From positions 1,092,501-1,156,500 of the forward strand of contig JAHRHY010000019.1 of assembly GCA_019671135.1 (NCBI GenBank): DNA of 64,000 nt, in the 5' to 3' direction. How positions within the stretch are numbered: the first letter of the stretch is position 1; each line of letters opens with the position of its first letter. The DNA is from Linnemannia hyalina. Lineage: Eukaryota > Mortierellomycota > Mortierellomycetes > Mortierellales > Mortierellaceae. The notes under the pieces were generated by a model. The model was not told the DNA's origin. It did no database searches and saw nothing but the letters and a program-made list of their open reading frames with translations. The position numbers and the translations under genes were made by a program. Below are positions 42,666 through 54,123 of the stretch, piece after piece.

Positions 42666-43022
42666 ATCCTATTGTGGCCCCCTTGTCTTAAAGTAATGAT
42701 CACACAACAAAACAACCATCTCACGAGAAAAATCAACAAAACGATAATAAAACACATGAACAACAACTATGCAACGAAAGCAATGCATGGTATAGGTTGA
42801 AAGAAAACAAATGAAAACGGCGGAAAGGGTTTTATTATTAGGTAGATTAAGGAAGGAAGCGGTATACAAAAGACTGGTGCATAAATGTGCGCTGTTCTCT
42901 AGATTGGTTGGGGTGTGCTTCATGAAAAACAAAAGTTGTTATACATGCGAATACAAAAAAAATGCAAAAAAAGGGACGTGTGTGTGTGTGAATAGGTTCA
43001 CAAGAAATGAAAGGGGAGCCGA
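42666..43022. other. Spacer between convergent genes
   Basis: 357 bp of A-rich sequence holding the 3' ends of the repeat protein gene and the MFS gene. AATAAA occurs at about 42748. No coding sequence is visible. Confidence 0.5.
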
Positions 43023-46000
43023 TTAGTACTGGACTTTGGCGCCGGCCTTGATGATTTCCTCGGCCATTTGGGGAGAGTTCAATTCCTGACCGTCCTGGTG
43101 GTACTCCGTCTTTCCACCAAGCTGCTCCTCGATATACTCAGTCTTGCCAGGCAGCTGACCCTCCTCGACATACTCGGCCTTGGAGAAGTCAGTAGGGACA
43201 CCAACATCGGTCGTGACAGACTCCTTATCCTGATCCTTGACCGACGACGCGGCAACACCAGCCTCCTCCAAAGACGCAGGGACATTGCTCTCGGCCTTGG
43301 TAGGCTTGGCCGAGGGCAAGAAGACCAACGTCAAGACAAAGCCCAAAGCTGCAAGTCCGACGTCTCCCAGAAGGGCATACTTGTATCCGCGCATGTTGAT
43401 GGGTCCTCCAACTCGCTCGCCCTTATGGTCGCCGTTGAGTTTTCCAGAGATGACGGTGAGGATGGCCAAGCCAAAGGGGGCACCGATCTGGAGTCCGACG
43501 TTGTAGATGGCACCAACGACTCCTTGGTCGTCATCCGAGGCGTCGCGGAGGGCGGTGATCTGGGCGGGGAGCATGACCATTCCCAGACCGAGGACGTTGA
43601 AGATGAGGGAGATGAAGGGGAGGACCCAGTAGGTGCTGTTCTCGGTGACGAACGCAAACATCAGGGAGGAGACGCCCAAAAAGATGAATCCGATCGCAAT
43701 GATGGGCTTGAGAGGCAACCTGGGCAAGAGGCGACCCAAGATCGAATAGAAGACCATCGCCGTCAAACCATGGACGAGGTATGACAACGAAGTGCGCATA
43801 ATGCTATATCCCATAACCTCCTGGAACGTCAACGTCGTAAAGTAAAGGTACCCCTGGAAGACGGCCTGCATGATGAAAATCAACACGAAGCTGGTCGAGA
43901 AGGCACGGTGCTTCCAGACATGGAAGGGCATGATAGGGTACGAGATCTTCTTCTCAATCACAACGAAGATCGCAAGGAGGACAAGACCGACACAGAGCAC
44001 TGGAAGAGTCTGGACACTGGCCCAACCGGTCTCGACGCCAGCGGAGATGTAGTAGATGACACAGACGATTCCTCCGGTGGCGGTGAAGGAGCCGCCGATA
44101 TCAATCCTGGGGTTCTCGCCGTGGAGACCGCTGGTCTGGGGGATGGCGAAGAGGCCGAGGAAGAAGAGGATGACGCTCATGATGGCCGAGATGAAGAAGA
44201 TCCACTGCCAGCCGATCGTCGATGTCAATGCTCCCGAAAGCAACAATCCTGTCACCGCTCCCATAGCTAAATTATTTCACCAAAGAAAGAAGAGGAAACT
44301 TAAGTTACAGGTTCTATGCAATTGTCGCGTCTTGTTTCCTTGTGTGCCTAGAGAAACCACAGTCGAAGCATTTACCTCCAATTGCGCCAAAGACTGACAG
44401 GGCACGGGTACGTTCATCACCGGCAGGGTACTTGATGGCAATCAGGGCAAGGGCCGTAGGGATTTGAGCTACAACCAGCGTGCCAATCGACAAGGACAAG
44501 GACAGGGGCGGGGGTTGTTTGGAGCGGAAATGAAAAGATGCGCAGTCATTGTTAGTGTTTCTGTGTCTGTGTTACATACAGGTTATTATGTGCGTCTGTT
44601 GTATATGGCCGATAGACTTTCCCCCACACAACTGTAAACACAAAGAAAGGAAAAAAAGTGGGTCCACGCTGCGTCTCTCTGTCTTGGTAGTGTATCCGCA
44701 TTGCATATTGTGAGAGTCAGTGATGACCATTCCGGCTGGGTGCATGTGAAATGGTTTAAATGTGTAAGAGAGAATTGAAACGTACCTGCAGCACCAATGC
44801 CCTGAAGAGCTCTGGAGATGCACAACATGACAGGAGTCTTGGAGAAACCGTTGACGAGCGAAAAGATTCCGAACCAGAACAGGCCACCCAAGAAAACACG
44901 ACGATGTCCAAACAAATCACCCTATTCATAAATGGAAAAAGTAAAGGAGGCGGTGAGCAAATTATGTGTGTCGGGTCAAGTAGGGGAGCACAAGCAACAT
45001 AAAACCACTGTGATTCGATGGGATGGGAGACACAAAAAAGAAAACGTACCATGCGGCCAGCGATCAAAAGCAAGCTAAAGAAAAAAAAAGATACACCCCG
45101 CGTGAGAAAGAGAAAGCGAAGAAAAATGAGAGCAAGAGGGGTTTTGTTTTCTGTGTTAGCTTTGTCGGTACTCCAAATGATCCCATTTTTTTTTGTCTTT
45201 CGGGCGTAGAAAAAATATTGGCTATTCGTTCCATGCAAACTCCATTGCAAAGCTTAAAAAGTGTCGGCGTCGATGCTGGTGTGGAGTACATAGGGGGTGC
45301 AGTAGTGGAAACAGGGGTAGGAAGAGGGAAGTGGGTGGTGCGGGATAGGTGTATGTGGTTGTTGTTGCTGTTTTTGGTGGTGGTGGGGTGAGTGATTGCA
45401 TGAGTGCGTGAGTCGGTGAAATGAGAGCGGGTAGATAGGAGTGGATGGAGTGAGTGAGTGAGTTGAGTAGGACAGAGCGCCAAGCTGTTGTTGTGTTGCT
45501 TACCCTCCGAACGATCTAAACGGGGATTCATTCAAGCGGGGAAATTATAAAGTCAGTTAGTGTTTGAGGGAGAAGGACTGGTGCCCAACAGAGCGCCAAC
45601 CAAGTAGAAACAAACAACGCAGCCAAGTAGAAACAAACAACGGCAAGGGAGAGATGGATGATGAACAAAAGTGAGATCGAGAAAAGGTGCACATGGTGAG
45701 GGGAATAACTTACAACGCATAGGAACTAATGAGCCATTGCTGCTGCTGCGTCTCAAACTTCAGCTCTGATTGGACATAGTGTAGAACAAAGGAGAGAAAC
45801 GGTGAGCCAACATGCAACGGGGAAACGTTATTCAAAATGAACCCGGGAATAAAAAAAACTTTACCCACATGGGAGCAAACAAAACAAAAAGGTTCTGGGT
45901 TGTTGATTTACCTTTGGCAATGGGCAACATTGCAACGGTCATACTGGCACCGTTAACTAATTACAAAGAAAAAGGGGGACGATGAATCGATATCGAATCG

Positions 46001-46308
46001 AGGGAGGGAAGGCAGTGTTAGATCTACATGTGGTTATTTGAGCGAATGGAGAGCGGCGGATAAATCGAGGGCAAATATCCGCCGTTCATTTGTTTTGGTT
46101 ATAAAGGGAAAAGCGAATGTTGAAGACGATGAAGAGGAGGAAGAGGAGAGGAGAGCATACCAATGTCGAGGAATTGAGCGAGAGAGACGACGTAGAGCAT
46201 CAGGGGCTGGGACCTCAAGCAGAGCTGCTGGAATTTGGAGAGAGTTGCGGGGTCGACTTTCTCGACGGGAGCAACAGGCCCCTTCTGAGGGATGTCAATG
46301 GGGGTCAT
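43023..46308 (-). CDS. MFS drug:H+ antiporter, DHA2-like
   Basis: A predicted 12-14-span proton-coupled exporter of the plasma membrane. Eight exons on the minus strand: 46308-46161, 45956-45912, 45765-45714, 45515-45504, 45074-45050, 44921-44786, 44468-44376 and 44266-43023, giving 584 residues. MFS motif A is GRMGDLFGHRRVFLGG, and the DHA motif C region is GAMGAVTGLLLSG, followed by GWQWIFFISAIMSV. QQQWLISSYALSFGGLLLIA is the classical end of span 1 and span 2, and it is encoded across a 12-nt micro-exon. The cytosolic C-terminus after about residue 490 is hydrophilic, with three imperfect GKTEY-type repeats (GKTEYIEEQL, GKTEYHQDGQ). The substrate cannot be predicted. The five short exons at the 5' end contrast with the single 1.2-kb last exon. 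Confidence 0.92.
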
Positions 46309-47873
46309 TTGCTCTTTTTTTCTTGGATTGAGGTGGATGAGAGGTGATGAGGGAAAAGGGTAAGGTTGGATTGACAGATCGACACTTGGTGAGGTGAGAG
46401 AGTTGTTAGTGTATGGGAGAAGGGGGAGAGTGTCGAGGGGTGAGGGGGGTCAAGTCAATTGAAGCAAGGAGAAGAAGAAAAGAAAGAAGAAAGAAGAAGG
46501 AAGAAATAAGATAGAAGAAGAGAAGAAATACCAAGGAAGTAAGAAGCGGTCCAAAAGGGCGCAGAGATGAGTTGAGAATGAATCAGAGACGGAGAAAAAA
46601 AAATGTCTTTTGCGGGCGGAGAGAAGGAGGGAAAAAAAATAAAAGTCAAAAAAATAGGCGGAAGGAAAGGTAATTAATGAAAGCTAAAAACCATCGTGGA
46701 GTCAACTCAGCGTCAAGTCAAGGAAAGAATAGGAAAACAAGGCACAAAACAATGCCGAGAGTGGTCAATGAAGATGACAAGTGAGCAAGAGTGCCAGCAA
46801 AGTGAGGAAGAAGCAGCGAAGATCAGTAAACGAACAGCGAAGATCAAGGAAAAGAAGTGAAGAGGGTCAGGGCGGCAGTTCAATTGATAGGATGAGACAA
46901 ACACAAGCAATAGAAGAAAGTACAGTGTCTCTGAGAGGATCAAGAAAGACTGATGATGCTCTGTAGTAATGGAAAAGAAGAACAGGAGAGGGTTTTGACT
47001 CCAATCGTTGGCTGTCCTTTTGAGAAGAAGAGAAGAGAGAAAGGAAACGTAGATGAAGATGTTAAGATAAGAAAAAGAACCCTTTATACTTTTGCCGAGC
47101 CTTCCTCACCAGGTTTATTCTCCATCTTGTTATTAACCATCTGCGCACTCCTTCTCGCGTGTCATCTCCATCCCATCGCTTCCTTTCCTTCACCGATGTA
47201 ACACACACACTGAACAACACATAGACAACGCTGTGACAAATGACCACCAACCCCAGCCGCAATTTCTTATCCCCCCATTAATAATAATTTTTGGTGGCGT
47301 TCATTTTTCCTTGTTTCCAGGAAAAAATGTATAAAGGGGAAGACGGCAAAACGTCAACCTTTGAAGTTATATTCGAATCACTCGACTCTGATAACGTCCC
47401 TGGTATTCCAAACGATGGTCCATATAATTCCTTTCCCTGGCAAACGAAGAGAGGTGAGTGACCTTCGACCGATGGACGAAGGGTGAGGAAAGGAGGGAAG
47501 GGCGAACCGTGGCTTTGCTGGGGTGTCAATTGACATTGGAGCAGGAAACAAGCCACCTCCTTTTTTATTTCTGTGGTTGTCACCAGTCACCACAACCGCA
47601 CCATCACCATCGATTAAAGTAACGCACAGGTTACAGGGAAAAGAGGCGTCAACGATGACTCAACGAATAAGGAGGACTTGACTATGCGGCGTTAAATAGT
47701 CAACTTATCGTAGAGATGGTGCCTGTGCGTAGTATGTGGCAAACATGAAAAACAACAAAATCTCGCGCGTGTACTTGTTGGTCTATGTCCTCGAGGGTTC
47801 GTTTTAATAATGAAAATGAAGGGATGAAAAGTGGCGGAAATGGTAAGAAGTGAAAGAAAAGAAATGGCGGGGT
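46309..47873. other. MFS promoter region and mL38 3' flank
   Basis: About 1.56 kb. The part next to the MFS start is purine-rich on the plus strand (AGAAGA, GGAAAG), so the MFS leader is pyrimidine-rich. A TATAAA-like element occurs on the minus strand near 47080-47090. No supported gene is seen. Confidence 0.45.
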
Positions 47874-49514
47874 TTACATATGAATGAACTTCTTCTTCTT
47901 CTGTCCAGTCTCATCAAGGAGCTCATCAACCTTGGGCTGGTTGCCATAGACAGGCTCGTCCTGCTGAAGAACCTCCTTGTAGATCCGGCTGACATCCTTA
48001 TCCCAGACCTGACGGAAGAACGTCAAGCCCTTCACCTCCAGCTTGAAATGTGAGCACAGATCACGGAGCGTGGTCTCTCTTGAAATCTGGGTCGCGTCCA
48101 TCTGAATCTTGTCCTGGCCGTTGTTGGGCTGCTCTGCCAACAAGAGTGTGTAACGGTGGTATTTCGTGCCCTTGGGAGGGTGGGGGGGCAAGTACGACAA
48201 CACAACATCAGAATTCTCCTTGGTCAGTTCTGTCTGTGTCGCTGACAATGGCACATTAGCGCTAATTTTTCATTGGGTTAGAGAGGAAAGAGCTACCATG
48301 GTCAGTCATCGGCGCTACTGTCAAAGCCTACCAAGAAAACACGCCCGTTTTCAATCAAACTGATGGCTCGTGCAGGAGCCATCCCTTGTGTTCCGTTATA
48401 TCGTATAGGCCACCCCTGCCCTCTTGGTGGTATCTGTTTGTATGTTCCAGGTATAATAGTGTTTCGCCGTTGTCCAACGCGATATCCGTTGAAAATAGAG
48501 TCCATTTCCACTAGGACGTGTCAACGTTCCTGAATGACATTCTCCCCTGAAAAGTGATAAGAAATTCCACAAGACTTACATCAACCAATGCAACTGCTGC
48601 TTGTAGGTCTCGTTCTCAACATCAGGCATGTCTGGGTCAACAAGGGCAACCGTATAATATCTCTGCTCGGGATGGAACGACGTAACATTGACCTTGGGCT
48701 CCTGGGTCGTCTTTCCGGGCAAGAGGAAAGATCCCGTCTCAAAGTATCCATCAGTCAACTTTGTTCCCTGGGGGATTGATCCTGCGCCGAAATCCAGCTG
48801 AACGTTGACGGAGGGTGTGAGGGTGGGCAAGAGATCGGGGGTGACAAACATCTGGGCGGTACGCTGCTGGATCACGGGGAGGGTCTCGCGCTTGAACTGC
48901 TTGCCCTTCATGAACCGGAAGACTGCCTTGGACATGTCGATGTTCTTGTTGTTCTTGAATTGCCACTGAATTTCGGGATCGTTGATCTCGGCGTATGCCT
49001 CCTGCTTGAAGATATTTTCCTGGAGTGCTGCGATCTCTGTGTCCTTTGCGGCTGATGGTGCGGCTATTATTCCGGGTTCGATCGATGGTGTTAAATGGCA
49101 AGGTCAGTAGTCTGTTCAGTATCAATTGGAATCACTAGTATTTGAAGCAAAGAAAACGTCGAACCTTTGATCAATTGGGCCAAGGTGGTCTCCATGTTCT
49201 TGATATCGGCCAGGCGCTTGGCCTTGTCCTCTGCAATGACCTTCAAAGCCTCGTCAAAGGTCTTGTTGACGCCCAAGGCGGGGGCTTTGTAGGTGGGCTC
49301 GGCAGCGCTCCTGGCAACCGACTTGACTGAGAATGCGCGAGTAGGCTAATATATTTGGTTTAAGAAGTGTTCCTGAGGCGTTAGTTCCAGGCCGTAGAAG
49401 GTTGATCAGTTTTAGTGAGTCCCGGTATGAGAGAAGAATGAAATGAAAAGAGTAAAAAAGTACCATGGCGGAGCATGACCTGCCAGCCCTGAGGACGACA
49501 CGAGAGAACGACAT
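47874..49514 (-). CDS. MRPL35: Mitochondrial large-subunit ribosomal protein mL38 (MRPL35), PEBP fold
   Basis: A structural protein of the mitochondrial large ribosomal subunit carrying a phosphatidylethanolamine-binding-protein fold. Exons on the minus strand: 49514-49464, 49345-49165, 49063-48580 and 48261-47874, giving 367 residues. The N-terminus is a typical matrix-targeting sequence, basic and Ser-rich without acidic residues (MSFSRVVLRAGRSCSAM, PTRAFSVKSVARSAA). It is followed by a helical segment, TFDEALKVIAEDKAKRLADI. PEBP motifs are LTPSVNVQLDFG, YYTVALVDPDMPD, QQLHWLIANVPLS, VLSYLPPHPPKGTKYHRYTLLLAEQ and FKLEVKGLTFFRQVWD. The start was chosen because it gives the presequence in frame. 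Intron 3 (48262-48579) carries an unexplained open frame. Plain PEBP proteins lack the presequence and the extra C-terminal helix seen here. Confidence 0.88.
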
Positions 49515-50282
49515 GACAAATGTGTACGTGTGTGTGAGGGGGTGTGATGCGGAGAGGGAGGGTGGGAAGACGGAGAAACGACAAGGTAGTGCCAGGTGTG
49601 TGTCTGTGCAAGTCAATCCCGAGGGCGAAAGTTGTTTACAAGGCACACCTCCAACGGGGACTGCTCTCCTTTGTACTTTGGCAGACGAGTATAAGTCAGA
49701 CGGTGTACTGGATGGATCAAAGAGAAGGAATTGGGTGGCCAAGCCACATAAATTATTTGGCCGGTGTGATCCCAGTGTGTGAAGTGGTTATAGACGAAGT
49801 GTAAGCCTGGAGATAGAACCCTCTCTTTCATCTTTGACTTGGTACATAGCGGAGATTATTGGCTAGTGGACTAGACATCCACATACATCCATACAGGAGG
49901 ATCATACATACATCCATCGATCAATATACACATACCGCCATGCATCCAACCATCCGGAAACACTTACACCAACACCCATAACACCACATGTCGCCATGCT
50001 CCAACCACAAAAATATTTCGGGACTCGGCAGACAAAAGATCTTGATTTTTACTCAAGAGGGGAGAACCCATCATCCTTCAGTCTCCAACCTACAACCTCG
50101 GATTCACTATAGTCTTCTGACGGCTCGGTGCATGGAATCGAAGTGTGCGTTGATGCAGAAACCTTCAAGGACCAACAATCCCCCAAGCAGGAGTAAACCA
50201 TCATCAAAACTTGCAGGGAGACAGTTTGAACTGACTCTTTGTCCTTTGTTCATTCGTTTGTGCTTCTAGGCATTTATTCATC
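49515..50282. other. Divergent promoter region of mL38 and uS9
   Basis: 768 bp between the start codons of a mitochondrial and a cytosolic ribosomal protein. It contains catccatacat-type CAT repeats near 49875-49960. I identify no clear core promoter element and no gene. Confidence 0.5.
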
Positions 50283-51448
50283 ATGTCCTCCGACTCGAAG
50301 AGTGTTCAGTGCTACGGCCGCAAGGCAAGTCTCTTTTGGCAACGGAAAGACGAACGGCAGGAGAGACAAGAGTTCTGCGGGGCTCTTACAGGAATACGGC
50401 GATCTGGGAGGAGAGCAACAAGGCAACAGGATTTCGATACCCCCAAGAACACGATCCATCACTACACAAGCGCTCTTTCAAACCTGCACCACCTTCCCAT
50501 CAACTGAAAGCGGCGAAACTGTGATCCTTTGGGAACCACCTTACAGCCTGAAGGCAGTTTGAAGGCAGTTTGAAGGCACGCGACACGAGACCACACGACA
50601 CTCTTGAACAGCACAGTGCAGCTGCACCGTTTTGGACAGTTAAAGCGTACCAAATACGCCCAATCGGCCTTGTCACTCGCCTTTTCTCCAGACATGCTAT
50701 CAACAACCTACAGCCAACCGACATATCTAGCGACAATTCACATCTCTCCAATACCTATTGATATTGCCGCAGATCGGCCAAAAGCGACACGCACTTTACA
50801 GGAACCGCCAACAACTTTTTGTACACTGCCTCCGGAATATACGCCAAGCCCCTGGACGGGATCGTTCTAACTGAACGGAAAGCAGAAGAGCCAAAGGCTA
50901 ACCTAGGACCTCACTTGACTTATCCAACTCTAATAGAAAACCGCCACTGCCGTTGCTCACTGCAAGGCCGGCAAGGGTCTTATCCGCCTTAACGGATCCC
51001 CCATTGAGCTCGTTGAGCCCGATGTCTTGAAGTTCAAGGTCTACGAGCCCATCCTCCGCGTCGGCTCTGACAAGTTCGCCAACGTCGACATCCGCATCCG
51101 CGTCAAGGGTGGTGGACACACTTCCCAGATCTACGCTGTCCGTCAGGCTCTTGCCAAGGCCATCGTTGCCTACTACCAGAAGTACGTCGATGAGGCCTCC
51201 AAGAACGAGCTCAAGCAGATCTTCCTCCAGTACGACCGTACCCTCCTCGTCGCCGATCCCCGTCGCTGCGAGCCCAAGAAGTTCGGTGGTGCTGGTGCCC
51301 GTGCCAGGTATGCTTTTTTTTTTTTTTTTTTTTTTTTTGCTGCAAGCTGTGCTTTTGTTTGTAAATTCTTCATGTACTTACAATTATTTCCTTTTCTTTC
51401 ATGGTACCATCTCCTCAACAATACAGATACCAGAAGTCTTACCGTTAA
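50283..51448 (+). CDS. RPS16: 40S ribosomal protein S16 (uS9)
   Basis: A universal small-subunit protein whose C-terminal tail reaches the decoding site. Exons 50283-50324, 50937-51307 and 51427-51448 give 144 residues, close to the 146 of human RPS16. The protein follows the family from end to end: [95 protein letters not shown]. The first exon has only 14 codons, and its intron (612 nt) begins with GCAAGT instead of GT; the conserved [11 protein letters not shown] junction leaves no other in-frame choice. The last intron has a long poly-T run near its donor, and the final exon encodes only YQKSYR after a split Arg codon. The polyadenylation region has AATAAA at about 51569. I looked for a C/D box snoRNA in intron 1 and found none. 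Confidence 0.97.
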
Positions 51449-51788
51449 ATGGCGAGGGACTGGCGGGATGTTCGACTTTATATTTGCAACTTGTTTCCGT
51501 TTTTTCTGGAGTTGTATTTCCCTTCCCAGACTCTTCACAAAGTAGCAAATTGGATCGTTCATACTCGAATAAATCACAATCCGTAAATGTAGCAATTGTC
51601 CACCACCATCAATCGTTGTGTTTTTGCATGCTCTTTTTTCCGTTCTCTCCCGCGGCGGTTTTTATTAATACGGGAGGAAACGCGTACCACTAGTGCACCC
51701 TGGCATCATGTAGGTCAATTGGAACAGAGAGCAAGAAAGAGTGGAATAGAGCAAAACTTTAGCAAGCACTTTGCAAAAGATATTTTAT
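51449..51788. other. Spacer between convergent uS9 and RNA exonuclease
   Basis: 340 bp of 3' flanks with an AATAAA near 51569 for uS9. No gene is visible. Confidence 0.5.
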
Positions 51789-53809
51789 TCAGGAGGCCAT
51801 GTCTTGTTCCATTTTAATGCGGACCAGGTCCAAACACGTTTTGGCGTCCTCGAAAGAGTCGTGTCCAGTCTCGGACTCTTGGATGTTGATCGATAAGTGC
51901 ATCTTGGCCAGCTTCTGGAGCGAGTACCTGTAGTTCAGATACGCCTGCGGGTGAGGGTATAGCTTTCAAACGCAGACACAGGAAACAAATGGGCACGATG
52001 TGATTGTTTGATTAGAAAACAGCCGATAGATCGTTAGCACAACAACAACGCGTCTTGCTCCACTTTCACAGCACATCACTTACCATAGCAGTGTCAACGA
52101 CCCTGGTATGGATCAACCTCAGCACCTTGAAGTCATTCTCAAGACTCTGCCCCACAACAATCGTATCCCGATTCACAAGCTCCAAAAATTTATCCCTCGC
52201 CTGTTCAAGATCCAATTTCGCTTCTTCGAGGGAAGTAATGCCACTGAACCGGGAGTTCAAGTCCAGGACTGGGTGACTGGGCTTGATTAGTTCGTCCATG
52301 ATGACTTTTCCGAGTTTGTCGACGACCGATATCCTGATCAACTCGAATCCTCCCGTCGTATAGCACTAAGGGGCACGATTGAATGAAAACGAGAAATAAT
52401 TAAAACAGAGTTTTGTCGATTTTCCACTTTTCTGCAATGATGGTAGGTTACAAAAAGGAATACCATTTCGCAGTCCATGGCGACGACAGAGTGGGGCTTC
52501 TTGCCTCCCAGACAGTCCTTGGGCGTTTCGATGAACGGTATCCGGTGATGGAGATCAAGGAACTCGTCATCCTTGAATACGTGGGGTCCATCCTGACATC
52601 CTGTGCTTCCTTGAGGAGCATCGCAGCACGGAAAGTACTTAATCTTGTCGCCTATAGGAGCCAATGCAGTCGTGTATGTCAGTTTCTTCATACTACATCA
52701 ACTCTCCATGACTTGGCAACGACAGAGGCATTGAAAATGAAGACAAAGCTCGTACCATTGTGAAGTTTGTTGCGGAGACGCATTTGATGGTACTGGCAGG
52801 CATGCATATCAACACCCTCCAAGTCCTCTGAGACCTCAAACATCTTTGTACATCTCTCACATTCCTTCTTGGGACCATACCGCGGCGGTGTCCCCCTTGG
52901 GATCGCGACAGGGTAACCATTATCCTCCAACTCCTTAACCGTCTGCACATACCTCCCCGCCGCCTTCCAGATCTTTTCCAACACCGCATCTTCATTCGCC
53001 TTTAAACTCGGGTCCACCCAGTCACCATCAATCCCGACATCGTCGATTCCAGTCGAGGCAGGGCGTTTCTTGAGTCGTTGGAGGATCGATGCTGCGAGAG
53101 ACCGATAGCTACCTTGGTTGGTTTTCGAATGGACGTCCTTTTCTTGGTCGACTGCGTGGGCGGTCGCGAGACAGGCGCCTTCGCTGGAGAGTGGGGTGTA
53201 GATACGGAGGAACTCGTTATAGAATTGGGTGGCGACTGCTTGGCGGAAGAGGGGTTTGCTGTGTGCTCGGATGTCGATCTTGAGGACTGGCGGTCCTGAT
53301 ACTGTCAGTTTGCCCGTCGAGTTGGAAGGTCTTGAAGTGCCGGCAGCGTTGGTGGTTGGTTTGCGTGAAGAAGAAGAGGACGAGGTGTCGGGTCTTGCCA
53401 TGAGTACTGCTGGCGTTGTAGTTGCCTTTGATGGTGTAGATGTTGAAGCGGTTGCTGACCTGGACCCTGAAGGTGGTCCTGAAGAGATCTCTGCAGCCAG
53501 TTTCCGTTTCTTGGCCGCCAACTCGGCAGCCTCCTCCGCCGACGACTTGGTGGTCGATGATGATCCAGGCGAGGTCTTCCCAGTGACAGTTGTCGTTGGT
53601 TTCGATGCTCGTTGTTGTGAAGTCGATGCCTGCCCTGAACGCGACCCCTCAGACGTGTTGAGCTTGCGTTTCATAGGAGTTGGAGTTGGCACAGACTCAG
53701 GAGGAGGAGTGTCCTTGAGGGTGTGTGAGTAGACACAGAAGGATTCGCGAGGGCACGCGGGCATGAAGGGACATGGTATTCCGCTGAACAGTCCTGATGA
53801 GGCGAACAT
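51789..53809 (-). CDS. DEDDh RNA exonuclease of the REXO1/Rex family with N-terminal CCCH finger
   Basis: A 3'-5' exoribonuclease likely to trim stable RNAs. Exons on the minus strand: 53809-52756, 52651-52464, 52365-52084 and 51962-51789, giving 565 residues. A CCCH finger lies at the very N-terminus (GIPCPFMPACPRESFCVYSH), followed by a disordered S/T/P-rich segment to about residue 155. A helical region (ATQFYNEFLRIYTPL) and a Cys/His-rich segment (CERCTKMF, HACQYHQMRLRNK, KYFPCCDAP) precede the nuclease. Catalytic residues are visible: HSVVAMDCEM (Exo I), GQSLENDFKVLRL (Exo II) and HDSFEDAKTCLDLV (Exo III with the His). The layout resembles yeast Rex3 and animal REXO1, and I do not decide between them. 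The acceptor of exon 4 (aaag/CTATACCC) was chosen because YPHPQAYLNYRYSLQKLA fits the family. Confidence 0.9.
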
Positions 53810-54123
53810 TATGCTGTTGTTGATTCTGTGCGTTAATGATTAAAAGAGTGGAGAAGTGAATGAATGAGAGGAGTGATGAAAAGAGATCAGTTCGCGTCTT
53901 TACTCGGTGTCCTACTCCAGGTGTTAAATTAGCCGAGAAGGAAAAAAGTGACTGCCTCAGGCAGATGAATGATCGAGGTGGATGATACGCGCACGGTCAG
54001 CAACGTGCCTCTTTCACCTTCTTCCTTTTCTTCCTCTCTCTCTTTCTTTTTTCTTTTTACCCTCCTCCTCTCTCCACTAACACTCCCACAACCACCTCCT
54101 ACCACAAAGCAAGCAGAAGGGAT
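53810..54123. other. Short divergent promoter, exonuclease and aldo/keto reductase
   Basis: Only 314 bp separate the two start codons. The reductase side is strongly pyrimidine-rich (54000-54075), and the exonuclease side is AG-rich on the plus strand. This probably acts as a bidirectional promoter. Confidence 0.55.

Noticed and set aside
50325..50936. Possible intronic snoRNA in uS9 intron 1
   Set aside because: Ribosomal protein introns often host snoRNAs, but I found no C box (RTGATGA) paired with a CTGA D box at suitable spacing.
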